This document shows positions 19,754 through 28,958 of a stretch of DNA of 64,000 nucleotides, piece after piece; the stretch's first letter is position 1; every line of letters starts with the position of its first letter. The notes beneath the pieces are model-generated. The model was given only the letters and a program-made list of their open reading frames with translations, made no database searches and was not told the origin of the DNA. The DNA is from DASQEH01 sp038237745. Lineage in GTDB: Bacteria > Actinomycetota > Actinomycetes > Propionibacteriales > Nocardioidaceae. The position numbers were made by a program, and so were the translations under genes. The stretch lies in assembly GCA_038237745.1 (NCBI GenBank), contig JBBRYJ010000005.1, positions 62,001 to 126,000 of the forward strand. Direction: 5' to 3'.

Positions 19754-20956
19754 GTGCCTATCTTGCCGACCCGATCCCGAGTCCAGACGGCCACGGTCTT
19801 GTCGATACCGGTCGCCGTCGCCGGCCTCGTCCTCGCTGCCATACCGGCAGGCGCCGCTCAGCGGCCAGACTTCCAGATGCCCTTCGCCTGCGGCGAGGTG
19901 TGGCAGGGCTCGACCTTCGCCTCGCACAGCCCCAGCGTCTTGTCGATCGACTGGAACCGAGACGCGTATGACGAGGGGCACCTGGTGGTCGCCTCCGCAC
20001 CCGGAGTCGTGACATCTGTCGTCGACCTGGGCAACACCAGCTATGGGCTCTACGTCATCGTCGACCACGGCGGTGGGTGGACGACCCTCCACGCCCACCT
20101 CGACAAGTCGTTCGTGGTGGTCGGGCAGCGCGTCGACAGCGGTGAGGTCATTGCTCTGCTCGGCAACTCGGGTGGGTCGACCGGAGCGCACCTGCACTAC
20201 GAGCAGCGGCTCGACCGAGCAGACCAACATGGTGTGTTCGACAGCCGTTCGTTCACCTACGACTCCTGGCTGCGGTCGCAGAACTGTGTCGACACTCCCG
20301 TCGTCGGCGACTGGAACGGGAACGGCAGGAGCGACCTCGGCGTCTTCAGGCGCGGAAAGGGCGGAGGTGTGTTCCGCGAGCGCCGGCGGACCGACGTGCT
20401 TGACAAGGTCGCCTTGGGCCGGGCCACTGACCAGCCCGTGACGGGCGACTGGAACGGTGACGGCACGTCCGACCCGGGAGTGTGGCGCACGACCCGGCGA
20501 CGCTTCATCCTGGGTCCCCTCGGGGCAGATCACCAGTCGTTCCACTTCGGAGCCGTCGGCGACGTCCCCGTGGTCGGCGACTGGAACGGCGACGGAGTCA
20601 GCGACGTCGGCGTCTTCAGGCCGGCGACGGCGACGTTCAGGCTGCGTCAGCCCGACGGACATGTGTCGACGAAGGTCCTCGGCACCCGGTCGAGCCTTCC
20701 GGTAGCGGGCGACTGGAACGGCGACGGCATCTCGCAGGTCGGGGTTTACGACCCGGCGACGAGCACCTTCACCCTGGCCAGGGCAGAGGGCGGGACGAGG
20801 AGTGTCGTCTATGGCAGTCCGTTCTCGCTGCCCGCCGTCGGCTCGTGGGACACCAAGCCAGGCACCGACCTCGGTGTCTGGGATCCCACCACCGGAGTCT
20901 TCTCGAAGCGTCTTGGCCCCGACACCGTGCAGGTGAGGTTCGGCCATATCCGGTGA
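19754..20956 (+). CDS. Secreted M23 family metallopeptidase with FG-GAP/VCBS-like repeats
   Basis: A 400-residue exported protein. A signal peptide (about residues 11-35, ending AGAA) is followed by an M23/LytM domain with likely zinc ligands His58, Asp66 and His148 and the HAH (113-115) and HLH (146-148) motifs. The second half has four to five copies of a GDWNGDG-x-SD-x-GVFRP unit (first near residue 185, then about every 40-47), typical of calcium-binding FG-GAP-like beta-propeller blades. It probably cleaves peptidoglycan peptides or another protein outside the cell, with the repeats for binding. It starts at GTG 19754. Confidence 0.85.
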   Translation: MPILPTRSRVQTATVLSIPVAVAGLVLAAIPAGAAQRPDFQMPFACGEVWQGSTFASHSPSVLSIDWNRDAYDEGHLVVASAPGVVTSVVDLGNTSYGLYVIVDHGGGWTTLHAHLDKSFVVVGQRVDSGEVIALLGNSGGSTGAHLHYEQRLDRADQHGVFDSRSFTYDSWLRSQNCVDTPVVGDWNGNGRSDLGVFRRGKGGGVFRERRRTDVLDKVALGRATDQPVTGDWNGDGTSDPGVWRTTRRRFILGPLGADHQSFHFGAVGDVPVVGDWNGDGVSDVGVFRPATATFRLRQPDGHVSTKVLGTRSSLPVAGDWNGDGISQVGVYDPATSTFTLARAEGGTRSVVYGSPFSLPAVGSWDTKPGTDLGVWDPTTGVFSKRLGPDTVQVRFGHIR

Positions 20957-20969
20957 CCGCAACTTCGGC

Positions 20970-21971
20970 TCACAAGCGGCTCACGGAGCCGATGAGGTGG
21001 GTAGTCGTGCCGGCTTCGGTGCCTTCTGGAGTGCTCGGACCTCGGGTGTCCCTTCCGGTGGCGGCCGCCTTGGACGGATCCGAGGTCGACGAGACCTCGA
21101 ACGTGATCCGAGCTTCGGCGGCACCGGCTTGGAACTCCACCGTCGCGGGCAGGCGCAGCGGCCGCCTGAACTCGACATCGCAACGTAGCCGCTCGGGCAG
21201 CCCGTCAGCCAGCTGAGCGAGAGCCCTGGCCACCGTCCACATCCCGTGCGCGATGTGCCGTGGGAAGCCGAACGGTCGAGCGGTGACGTCGTACAGGTGG
21301 ATGGGGTTGCGGTCGCCGGACACCGCGGCGTACCGCCGGCCCAGCTCGGTCGGCAGGTTCCACGACACCGGACCGATGACGCCCGTGCCACCGGGATCGC
21401 CGATCATGGCATCAGCCGTGCTGCTAGCCCCTTCGGGCGCCTCGGACGTCTCCTCGCGGCTCCCGGCCAGTTCTGGTCTCGTCGACCGTTCTCGGTGGAG
21501 GAACACGTTCTCGGAGTGCCAGATGACCTCGCGGGCGACCCTCGCCTGGGTTACCACCGTGATCTGGTGGCCGCGACGGTGTGTGCGCAGGCCCTTGGCG
21601 GCCACCGACAGGTCCAGCACGTCGTGGGCCGCCAAGGGCCTCTCCTGGACGATTCGGCTGGCAACGTGGATCGCCCCGAGTGCCGGGAACGGGAAGTCGC
21701 GCCGTGTCATCACCATCAGGTGAAGGGGGAAGGCGAGCACGTGGGGGTACGTCGGCGGCACCGCGGCGCCCGGCAGGAATCCGCATACGTCGCGGTAGCG
21801 CGCCAGCCGTTCCGCTGACACCGGGACCCGGTCGGCTGACGCGACCAAGTCTCCTAGGTCGGGCGACGCGGCGCCTTGGGCCGGTGGCAGGAGCGCGGCG
21901 AGGACACCCTGCGAAACCGCCCGACCGTACAGCCGCGGGAGGCCGGGCACGTTCTTCGGAGTGCTCGACAC
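20970..21971 (-). CDS. MaoC-like (R)-hydratase, HtdX-type
   Basis: A 333-residue double-hotdog enoyl hydratase or hydroxyacyl dehydratase. The C-terminal hotdog has the hydratase-2 signature GDRNPIHLYD followed by HIAHGMWT (about residues 240-270), with catalytic Asp and His. The N-terminal hotdog is degenerate. I start at GTG 21971, five bases after the FabG4-like stop. With the neighbouring fabG-like and fadA-like genes it reproduces the layout of Rv0241c (htdX)-Rv0242c (fabG4)-Rv0243 (fadA2) of Mycobacterium tuberculosis. The likely role is dehydrating 3-hydroxyacyl thioesters. Confidence 0.87.
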   Translation of the reverse strand: MSSTPKNVPGLPRLYGRAVSQGVLAALLPPAQGAASPDLGDLVASADRVPVSAERLARYRDVCGFLPGAAVPPTYPHVLAFPLHLMVMTRRDFPFPALGAIHVASRIVQERPLAAHDVLDLSVAAKGLRTHRRGHQITVVTQARVAREVIWHSENVFLHRERSTRPELAGSREETSEAPEGASSTADAMIGDPGGTGVIGPVSWNLPTELGRRYAAVSGDRNPIHLYDVTARPFGFPRHIAHGMWTVARALAQLADGLPERLRCDVEFRRPLRLPATVEFQAGAAEARITFEVSSTSDPSKAAATGRDTRGPSTPEGTEAGTTTHLIGSVSRL

Positions 21972-21973
21972 CG

Positions 21974-23314
21974 TCAGGCGCCCAGAAGACTCTGACCGCA
22001 TACGCGCACGGTGGTGCCGTTGACCCCGCCCGAGGCCGGATGGGCCAGCCACGCCACTGTCTCGGCGACGTCGACGGGCTGGCCGCCCTGCCGCATCGAG
22101 TTGAGCCTCCGGCCGGCTTCTCGCAGCGCGAACGGCATCGACGCCGTCATCTGCGTCTCGATGAAGCCGGGGGCGACGGCGTTCACGGTGATCCCGTCGT
22201 CACGGGTGATCTCCGAGAAGGCGTCCACGAGTCCGATGACTCCCGCCTTCGACGTGGCGTAGCTGGTCTGCCCGGGGTTACCGGCAATCCCTGCTACCGA
22301 GGAGACCGCGACGACCCTGCCGTGAGGGCGGATCAGCCTCTGTTCCAGAAGCTCGGCGGTGATGCGCTCGGGCGCGTTGACGTTGACTGCGATGACCTCC
22401 TGCCACCGCTCCGCGGTCAGGTTCGCCAGCCTGCGGTCGCGGGTGACCCCGGCGTTGTGAACCACGATGTCGACACCCTTCGCCAGCTCCTGGAGTCTGC
22501 GGCCCAACCGCTGTGGCCCGTCGACGGCGGTGATGTCGAGGCTTATCCGCACGCCGCCCAGCTCGTCGGCGAGCCGCTGCAGCTGCCCGGCAGCAGCGGG
22601 CAGGTCGACCCCGACGACCCGTGCGCCGTCGCGACTGAGGACGCGGGCGACAGCCGCACCGATGCCGCGCGACGCCCCGGTGACGAGGGCGACCTTGTCG
22701 GCCAATGGTGCTTCCTGGTCGACCAGGCTGTTGTTGAAGGCGACCACTGGCGGGGTCAGGCGCACAACCTGGCCGGACACGTAGGCCGACTTGGCCGAGA
22801 GCAGGAAGCACAGGGTGGACGCCATGCCAGCCTCGGCCGACGGGGCGACGTAGACCAGCTGGACCGTCGAACCACGGCCGACCTCCTTTGCCAGCGAGCG
22901 CGTGAAGCCCTCCAGCCCGCGCTGGGCGATCCGAGCAGAGGTGGAACCGGCGGTCTCGGGCGTCGAACCGATGACCACCACCCGCCCGCAGCGGCGCAGG
23001 CGGCGTACTAGTGGCGAGAGGAACTGCTGGAGCTCGACGAGAGCCGGCGACGAGGCGATCGAGGTGGCGTCGTAGACGACCGCAGCGATCTCCCCGTCGT
23101 CCGGCACCTCCGTGGTCGCGGTGCCGCCCGCGGCGGAGATGGCGGCGAACGCCTCGCCCCGCGCCCGCCCGCTGCCTCCCACGAGGACAGGGTCGGGAAG
23201 CAGGAGGTGGCCGAGCGAGAACCGGCGGAGCGGGGTCGGATCCGGCAGACCCAGCCGGCGGACCAGGAAGGCGCCGACAGCTGTGCGGCTCAGGGACTGG
23301 TACCGGTCGGGCAC
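21974..23314 (-). CDS. fabG4: 3-oxoacyl-ACP reductase, FabG4-like (high-molecular-weight)
   Basis: A 446-residue two-domain SDR like mycobacterial FabG4. The N-terminal half is a flavodoxin-like degenerate Rossmann domain. The C-terminal half is an active FabG with TGASRGIG (about residue 216), HNAG, the catalytic Ser in AVSSVAGIAG and YATSK (YxxxK). It should reduce 3-oxoacyl-ACP or -CoA, probably NADH-dependent as in FabG4. GTG 23314 has GAGGAGGA just upstream and aligns with FabG4. It is divergent from the thiolase across 112 bases that must hold both promoters. Confidence 0.9.
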   Translation of the reverse strand: MPDRYQSLSRTAVGAFLVRRLGLPDPTPLRRFSLGHLLLPDPVLVGGSGRARGEAFAAISAAGGTATTEVPDDGEIAAVVYDATSIASSPALVELQQFLSPLVRRLRRCGRVVVIGSTPETAGSTSARIAQRGLEGFTRSLAKEVGRGSTVQLVYVAPSAEAGMASTLCFLLSAKSAYVSGQVVRLTPPVVAFNNSLVDQEAPLADKVALVTGASRGIGAAVARVLSRDGARVVGVDLPAAAGQLQRLADELGGVRISLDITAVDGPQRLGRRLQELAKGVDIVVHNAGVTRDRRLANLTAERWQEVIAVNVNAPERITAELLEQRLIRPHGRVVAVSSVAGIAGNPGQTSYATSKAGVIGLVDAFSEITRDDGITVNAVAPGFIETQMTASMPFALREAGRRLNSMRQGGQPVDVAETVAWLAHPASGGVNGTTVRVCGQSLLGA

Positions 23315-23426
23315 GTGCTCCTCCTCGGCAAGGGCGCCGACCGTCGCGGCGTACACGCGGGCAAAGGTAACTTGTCGGCTTGGACCGCGCCACGTCATGG
23401 TGCGGTCGACGAAAGAGGTGCGCACC

Positions 23427-24728
23427 ATGGCTGGACCGGCCCCGACGCCGCGACGGGTCGCCGTAGTCGGCGGTACCCGCATCCCCTTCGCGAAGGCCGG
23501 CTCCGTGTATGTCAGGGCATCCAACCAGCAGATGCTCACCGCTGCCCTCGACGGCCTCGCGAACCGGTTCCAGCTCTCGGGTGAGCGAATCGGTGAGGTG
23601 GTCGCCGGGGCGGTCGTCAAGCACAGTCGCGACTACAACCTGACCCGGGAGGCGGTGCTCGGGTCGGCGCTGTCGTCGCAGACCCCGGCCTACGACGTTC
23701 AGCAGGCGTGCGGCACCGGGCTCCAAGCCGTGATTGCGGTGGCCGGCAAGATCGCCCTGGGCGTCATCGAGGTCGGTGTCGCCGGAGGAGTCGACACCGC
23801 ATCGGACGTCCCTATCGCCCTCAACGAGAACCTACGCCGGGTCCTGCTCGACACTCGGAGGGCACAGTCGAACAGCCAGCGGCTGCGCTCCATGGCCAGG
23901 GTCCGGCCGGCTCACCTGAGCCCCGCCGTGCCTCACAGCCGGGAGCCGCGGACCGGACTGTCCATGGGCGAGCATGCAGCGCTGACAGCCGTCGAGTGGG
24001 AGATCGCCCGGGAGCCGCAGGACGAGTTGGCTCACATGTCGCACCGTCGGCTGGCCGCCGCTTACGAAGCCGGGTTCTTCGACGACCTGGTGACGCCCTA
24101 CCTCGGGCTCACCAGCGACGAGTGCCTGCGTCCGGAGTCGACGCTCGAGGCGCTTGCCCGTTTGCGGCCGGTGTTCGGCGACGGCGAGACCGCCACCATG
24201 ACCGCCGGCAACTCCACCTCGTTGTCCGACGGTGCGGCGGTGGTCCTCCTCGCCTCAGAGGCCTGGGCCCTGGAGCGCGGTCTGCCGGTGCTGGCGTTCC
24301 TCGCTCACCACGAGACCGCGGCGGTGGACTATGTCGACGGCGCGGAGGGGTTGTTGATGGCCCCGGCCTACGCGCTGCCGAGGATGCTCGCCCGGGCCGG
24401 CCTCGAGCTGCAGGACTTCGACTACTACGAGATCCACGAGGCCTTCGCGTCTCAGGTCCTTGCCACCTTGAAGGCCTGGGAGGATCCGATCTTCTGCCGA
24501 GTCCGGCTGGGACTCGACCAGCCGCTGGGCCGGATCGACCGCGACCGGCTCAATGTCGTCGGCTCGTCCCTGGCCACCGGGCATCCCTTCGCGGCCACCG
24601 GGGGACGCATCGTGGCGACGCTGGCGAAGCTGTTGAGCCGGAACGCCTCGAGCCGGCAGGAGGGACGCGGTCTGGTCTCGATCTGCGCCGCGGGCGGGCA
24701 GGGCGTCACGGCGATCCTCGAGCGTTGA
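23427..24728 (+). CDS. Acetyl-CoA C-acyltransferase (thiolase), FadA2-like
   Basis: A 433-residue thiolase. The nucleophilic Cys95 lies in QQACGTGLQA, the catalytic His in YEIHEAFASQ, the GHPFAATGGR motif near residue 393, and the second Cys in SICAAGG near the C-terminus. It catalyses the last step of beta-oxidation or the reverse condensation. ATG 23427 is preceded by GAAAGAGG. It is divergent from the fabG4/htdX pair; together they could supply a complete 3-oxoacyl/3-hydroxyacyl chain-elongation or degradation cycle apart from the enoyl reductase/dehydrogenase. Confidence 0.92.
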   Translation: MAGPAPTPRRVAVVGGTRIPFAKAGSVYVRASNQQMLTAALDGLANRFQLSGERIGEVVAGAVVKHSRDYNLTREAVLGSALSSQTPAYDVQQACGTGLQAVIAVAGKIALGVIEVGVAGGVDTASDVPIALNENLRRVLLDTRRAQSNSQRLRSMARVRPAHLSPAVPHSREPRTGLSMGEHAALTAVEWEIAREPQDELAHMSHRRLAAAYEAGFFDDLVTPYLGLTSDECLRPESTLEALARLRPVFGDGETATMTAGNSTSLSDGAAVVLLASEAWALERGLPVLAFLAHHETAAVDYVDGAEGLLMAPAYALPRMLARAGLELQDFDYYEIHEAFASQVLATLKAWEDPIFCRVRLGLDQPLGRIDRDRLNVVGSSLATGHPFAATGGRIVATLAKLLSRNASSRQEGRGLVSICAAGGQGVTAILER

Positions 24729-24825
24729 CTCCCACAAGGCGTCGCTCGGAGCGACCAGCTGACTGCATGGGAGGATGACCGGGTGGAGCAGACGACGGCG
24801 CGGCCGTGACGCAGAGGGCGGGCGC

Positions 24826-25656
24826 ATGAGGCAACCGCCCCCCGTAGGGCCCCCGACAGTCCCACGCAGCTATGTGGCGGTAGGAGACAGCTTCACCGAG
24901 GGGCTCGATGACCCGTCGCTCGCGGGTGTGGGCCAGTTCCGCGGTTGGGCCGACCGGGTGGCCGAGCAGTTCGCCGCACGGGACCCTGACTTCCGGTATG
25001 CGAACCTCGCCATCCGCGGGCGCAAGATCGACGCCATCGTGGCCGACCAGGTGCCCCGGGCGATGGAGCTGGCACCCGAGCTCGTCAGCCTCGCCGGGGG
25101 CACCAACGACGTGCTCCGGCCGAGGGTGGACCTCGACGCGCTGAGCCGCCTATTCGAGCATGCCGTTCGCCGGCTGCGCGGGAACGGGTCACAGGTGCTG
25201 TTGTTCCAAGCGATCGACCCCACGCCGCGCTCTCGGCTGATCGGCCGCGCCGTGCCGCGTATCAAGGCTCTCACCACCATGGTCGAGGAGATCGCCGAGG
25301 AGCACCACTGCATCCTGGTGCGACTCTGGGGAGCCGACGCGTTCGCATACCGCCGGGCCTGGAGCGACGACCGCCTCCACCTGTCGTCCGAGGGACACGC
25401 CAGGGTGGCGGGCGCCGTGCTCGAGGCGCTTGGTCTAGGCGATCACCGGTGGTCGGAGGATCTTGGTACCTACGAGGTCGGCACCCGCCTTCAGCGGCTC
25501 TCCGCCGACGCCCGCTGGGCCCGCCGGCACCTCGCGCCCTGGGTCGGTCGGCGCGTCAGGGGAGTCTCGTCGGGTGACACAGTCACCGCCAAGTATCCCG
25601 ACCTCGGCCCCGTCGCATGGCAGCAGGACGACCCGGTCACCGGCCGTCCTCGCTAG
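24826..25656 (+). CDS. SGNH/GDSL-type esterase
   Basis: A 276-residue SGNH hydrolase. Block I is GDSFTEG (residues 19-25, nucleophile Ser21), block III is GGTNDVL near residue 89, and block V, DRLHLSSEGH, carries the Asp/His pair near residue 185. There is no signal peptide, so it acts in the cytoplasm on an ester or acyl substrate that cannot be predicted. I start at ATG 24826 (GAGGGCGGGCGC upstream), not at the more distant in-frame codon. Its last 20 bases overlap the convergent ligase gene. Confidence 0.87.
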   Translation: MRQPPPVGPPTVPRSYVAVGDSFTEGLDDPSLAGVGQFRGWADRVAEQFAARDPDFRYANLAIRGRKIDAIVADQVPRAMELAPELVSLAGGTNDVLRPRVDLDALSRLFEHAVRRLRGNGSQVLLFQAIDPTPRSRLIGRAVPRIKALTTMVEEIAEEHHCILVRLWGADAFAYRRAWSDDRLHLSSEGHARVAGAVLEALGLGDHRWSEDLGTYEVGTRLQRLSADARWARRHLAPWVGRRVRGVSSGDTVTAKYPDLGPVAWQQDDPVTGRPR

Positions 25657-27184
25657 GCGCTGCGTGTGCCAGCTGCCGCACCATGGCGATGGTGTCCGCG
25701 TCGGCCGCGCCCTTGTCGTCGCGGTACCTCAGCACCCGGGCGAAACGCAACGCGAGACCGCCCGGGTACCTCCTCGACGCCTGCAGCCCGTCGAAGGCGA
25801 TCTCCACCACCTGCTCGGGCCTGACGTGGACGACGTGCCCCGACCGCGAGGTCTCCAGTGCGAGGAAGCGTTCAGTCTGCCAGGCCAACATCTCGTCAGT
25901 CATCCCCTTGAACGTCTTGCCGAGCATCACGAAACCACCGGCCGCGGGGTCCCGTGCGCCCAGGTGGATGTTCGAGAGCAGACCGGTGCGTCGGCCACTG
26001 CCCCACTCGACGGCGAGCACCACCAGGTCGAGGGTCTGTCGGGGCTTGACCTTGATCCAGCCGGCTCCTCGTCGGCCGGCCTCGTACGGCGCCGCGAGCG
26101 CCTTCACGACCACCCCCTCCTGCCCGGCACTGAGGGCGTCGCCGAAGAAGGCGCGCGCCTCACGGGCGTCGGATGTGGCGATCCGAGGCACCAGCGAGCC
26201 CGCCGGCGCGGCCCTCTCCAAGCGCAGCAGCCGCTCGGCCAGGGGGAGGTCGATGAGGTCGTCCCCCTCGGCGTGGAGGCAGTCGAAGAAGAAGGGGGTC
26301 ACCACCGCGGAGGGTGCTGCCGAGTCGAGCTGGCTGGCGGTGCGGGCCGCCGTCTGCTGAAAGGGACGGGGGCGCCCTACGTCGTCGAGCGCGAGGGCCT
26401 CGCCGTCGAGAATCAGCCGACCGGCTCTGCACCGTCGCACGACGGCCACGACCTCCGGAAGCCTGGCCGTGATGTCGTCAAGACTCCGCGTGTAGAGCCG
26501 TACGACGTCACCGTCCTTGTGCGCCTGGATCCGGATACCGTCGAGCTTGGCGTCGATCGAGACGTCGATGCCCGAGCCCACCTTGGCGAGCGCCGAGTCG
26601 ATGTCCGGAGCCGTCGAGGCCAGCATGGGGCGCACCGGCCGCCCGACCTCGAGCGAGAACTCCTCGACCGCTGCCGCCCCACCGGCGAGGGCGGCCAGTG
26701 CGACCGGCGCGGTTGCTCCCCGCAGCATGACCGCACGGCGGATCACCGGGAGCGGCACCGACGACGCAACGGCGAGCGCGTCGAGCATCGCCGAGTCGAG
26801 CGCCCCCTGTCGAACCTCGCCGGAGATGAGCCGGCGCAGGAAGTCCTGCTCGGGAGCGGTGGCCCTGCCGAACAACCTCTGGACCGCCTCGGCCCGGGCA
26901 CTCACCGAGCCGGGCCCGCTGAGGACGCTGATGCGCTGCAGCTCGCTGTCGACCTCGGCAAGGGTCAGCCTCGGCTGCGCTAACGGGTCCGGCAACGACC
27001 GCAGGAGTGCCCAACCGATACCTGTCCTGCGCTGCCGAAGCTCGCCGGCAAGGTAGGCCACGACGATCTCGACGTCGCCCGCATCGGCGCTGCTCAACAG
27101 AGCGGCGAGCGCCTCGCGCTTCGCCAACCGGGACCGCGTGGACGCCACCAGATGGGAGGTGCTCACCAGCCCGTCGAGAAGCAT
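25637..27184 (-). CDS. ATP-dependent DNA ligase (LigB type)
   Basis: A 515-residue ATP-dependent DNA ligase with an N-terminal DNA-binding domain (about 1-200), an adenylation domain with the lysine motif I AKLDGIRIQ near residue 211, motif III LDGEALAL, motif IV GVVVKA, and a C-terminal OB domain. It seals nicks using ATP; the housekeeping ligase in these organisms is NAD-dependent LigA, so this is an accessory repair ligase. ATG 27184 is six bases after CACAAT, consistent with a leaderless mRNA. It is divergent from a DNA glycosylase gene, which suggests a base-excision-repair pair. Confidence 0.92.
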   Translation of the reverse strand: MLLDGLVSTSHLVASTRSRLAKREALAALLSSADAGDVEIVVAYLAGELRQRRTGIGWALLRSLPDPLAQPRLTLAEVDSELQRISVLSGPGSVSARAEAVQRLFGRATAPEQDFLRRLISGEVRQGALDSAMLDALAVASSVPLPVIRRAVMLRGATAPVALAALAGGAAAVEEFSLEVGRPVRPMLASTAPDIDSALAKVGSGIDVSIDAKLDGIRIQAHKDGDVVRLYTRSLDDITARLPEVVAVVRRCRAGRLILDGEALALDDVGRPRPFQQTAARTASQLDSAAPSAVVTPFFFDCLHAEGDDLIDLPLAERLLRLERAAPAGSLVPRIATSDAREARAFFGDALSAGQEGVVVKALAAPYEAGRRGAGWIKVKPRQTLDLVVLAVEWGSGRRTGLLSNIHLGARDPAAGGFVMLGKTFKGMTDEMLAWQTERFLALETSRSGHVVHVRPEQVVEIAFDGLQASRRYPGGLALRFARVLRYRDDKGAADADTIAMVRQLAHAAPSEDGR

Positions 27185-27270
27185 CGCGACATTGTGGCGT
27201 GTCGAGCCGACAGGCGCCGGGCCTCCGCACGTACGCATCAGCGGTCGACGCTGCCCGTTAGCCTGGTTTC

Positions 27271-28203
27271 GTGGTGTCCAGCGCGATGACGGGGCGGCAG
27301 CGCACCTGGCGTCCGGACTGGCCGTGCGAGCCGTACGACATACTCCGGCCGCTGCGTCGAGGTGGCGCCGACCCCACCTTCGTGCTGGGAGACAGCGGTG
27401 TGGTCTGGCGGGCAGCCAGGACGCCCGAAGGGCCGGTGACTCTTCTGATCTCTCCGCGACGCAGCGAAGGGGTGATCGACCTGGTCGCTTGGGGAAGCGG
27501 TGCGGACTGGATGCTCGACCATGCGCCGGAGATGCTCGGCGCGGCTGACGACGTCGGTGGTTTCGAGTCGGGGTACCAGGTCGTCCGCGAGGCGTGGGCG
27601 CGGAACCCGAACTGGCGGGTCGCGCGCTCTGGACTCGTACTCGAGGCGCTTGTTGCCGCAGTCATCGAGCAGAAGGTGACCGGCAAGGAGGCCTGGCTCG
27701 GCTGGCGCAGGCTCCTCACCAGATTCGGCGAGCCGGCTCCCGGGCCGGGTCGTGCCAGGGAGATGCGTTGCCTCCCGACTCCGGCGGTGCTCGCCCACAT
27801 CCCGTCCTGGGAGTGGCTGCGCTGCTCCATCGACGGCGCCCGGTCCTCGACCATCACAAAGGCCAGCCGCGTGGCTGCGGGGCTCGAGCGCACCCTCGAC
27901 CGCAGCCCGGCCGACGCCGAGGCGGCGCTGCGCTCGGTTCCCGGCGTCGGGGTGTGGACTGCGGCGGAGGTGCGACAGCGTGCCCATGGTGACGCCGACG
28001 CCGTCAGCTTCGGCGACTTCCACGTCGCGGCCCATGTCGGGTGGGCGGTCACGGGCTCCGTCGTCGGCGACGACGAGCTGCGCGAGCTGTTGGAGAGCGA
28101 AAGGCCGCACCGCTACCGGGTGCAGCACATCGTCACGACCCGCCTCGCGGGCCGGCCACGTCGCGGACCACGGATGGCACCGCGGCGCCACCTGCCGGTA
28201 TGA
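27271..28203 (+). CDS. DNA-3-methyladenine glycosylase II-like (AlkA-like HhH-GPD)
   Basis: A 310-residue base-excision glycosylase. A helix-hairpin-helix (LRSVPGVGVWTAAEV) near residue 225 is followed by the catalytic Asp in SFGDFHVA near 249. The N-terminal 100 residues form the AlkA-type beta domain. It should remove alkylated purines. GTG 27271 follows TAGCCT (27259-27264) by six bases; an ATG at 27286 is the alternative. The stop overlaps the next ATG (ATGA), and the divergent neighbour is a DNA ligase. Confidence 0.87.
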   Translation: MVSSAMTGRQRTWRPDWPCEPYDILRPLRRGGADPTFVLGDSGVVWRAARTPEGPVTLLISPRRSEGVIDLVAWGSGADWMLDHAPEMLGAADDVGGFESGYQVVREAWARNPNWRVARSGLVLEALVAAVIEQKVTGKEAWLGWRRLLTRFGEPAPGPGRAREMRCLPTPAVLAHIPSWEWLRCSIDGARSSTITKASRVAAGLERTLDRSPADAEAALRSVPGVGVWTAAEVRQRAHGDADAVSFGDFHVAAHVGWAVTGSVVGDDELRELLESERPHRYRVQHIVTTRLAGRPRRGPRMAPRRHLPV

Positions 28204-28874
28204 GCAGGTTCTTCGCGCTCCGACCCGGCGAGGCCCGCTGGGTGTTCGGGGGCTCGGTCGCCTTTGCTTTCCTCGCTGCGGACGTTGCCACTGGAGGGCT
28301 GCTCGACCACTTCGACCACGTGGTGCGAGAGCAGATCCAGCCGCGAGCGCCGGTCACACCCTGGTGGATGGGGCTACCCGGCGACGTCGGGGAGGCGGGT
28401 ATCGCTGCGGGCCTCGTCGTCGCCGCCGCACTCGTCACCTCCCAGGTGCTCTGGCGGGGATGGCCGATGCTGCTCGCGCTCGGCAACCTCGTCGCCGTCG
28501 AGGTCATGACCCTGCTGGTCAAGACGGCCATCGGCAGGCCGGGTCCGGGTGAGGTGGTCGGCACCGAAGGCTATCCCGGCTTCTTCCCGTCCGGCCACGC
28601 GAGCACATCAGCCGTGTGTGTCGGCACAGTCGTCTTCCTGGTGGCCACGTGGGGCCGTCCGCGTCGTCTGGACATCGCCGCGTGGGCCGGTCAGCTCGGT
28701 GGCCTCGGGGTGGGTGCGGTCTCGGCCCTAAGGTCGATGCTCGAGGACTTCCACTGGCTCACCGACGGCGTCGGTGGGTTGCTGGTGGCGTCGGTCACCA
28801 TGACCCTGGGTTTCGCGGCAGCCCGTCGGTACGTGGGCACAGCCCTGGTGCCGGGCGGCGTCGAACCCCCCTGA
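28200..28874 (+). CDS. PAP2-family phosphatase (membrane)
   Basis: A 224-residue membrane phosphatase with about five or six helices. The three active-site motifs are present: KTAIGRP (near residue 104), PSGHAS (near 125) and SALRSMLEDFHWLTD (near 178) with catalytic His and Asp. Substrates of this family include phosphatidate, undecaprenyl pyrophosphate and related lipid phosphates. It is translated by overlap from the glycosylase gene, though no functional link is evident. Confidence 0.87.
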   Translation: MSRFFALRPGEARWVFGGSVAFAFLAADVATGGLLDHFDHVVREQIQPRAPVTPWWMGLPGDVGEAGIAAGLVVAAALVTSQVLWRGWPMLLALGNLVAVEVMTLLVKTAIGRPGPGEVVGTEGYPGFFPSGHASTSAVCVGTVVFLVATWGRPRRLDIAAWAGQLGGLGVGAVSALRSMLEDFHWLTDGVGGLLVASVTMTLGFAAARRYVGTALVPGGVEPP

Positions 28875-28945
28875 GCGACCCCAGCTCGGCAGTGACCGCA
28901 GACAGCCGGACCACCGGCCCGCCCGGAAGTGTCGGAGCAGGACCG

Positions 28946-28951
28946 TAGGCT
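28946..28951 (+). promoter_or_regulatory. -10-like TAGGCT fixing the uvrB start
   Basis: TAGGCT ends seven bases before ATG 28959 and no Shine-Dalgarno sequence is present, as expected for a leaderless promoter. It argues against the upstream in-frame GTG at 28929 as start. Confidence 0.55.
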
Positions 28952-28958
28952 TTCCGAC

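Noticed and set aside
22278..23726. Long minus-strand frame overlapping fabG4
   Set aside because: Arg/Gly/Pro-rich shadow of the FabG4 gene in another phase.
28929..28958. Extra N-terminus of uvrB from GTG 28929
   Set aside because: Not conserved in UvrB and inconsistent with the TAGGCT hexamer just before ATG 28959.
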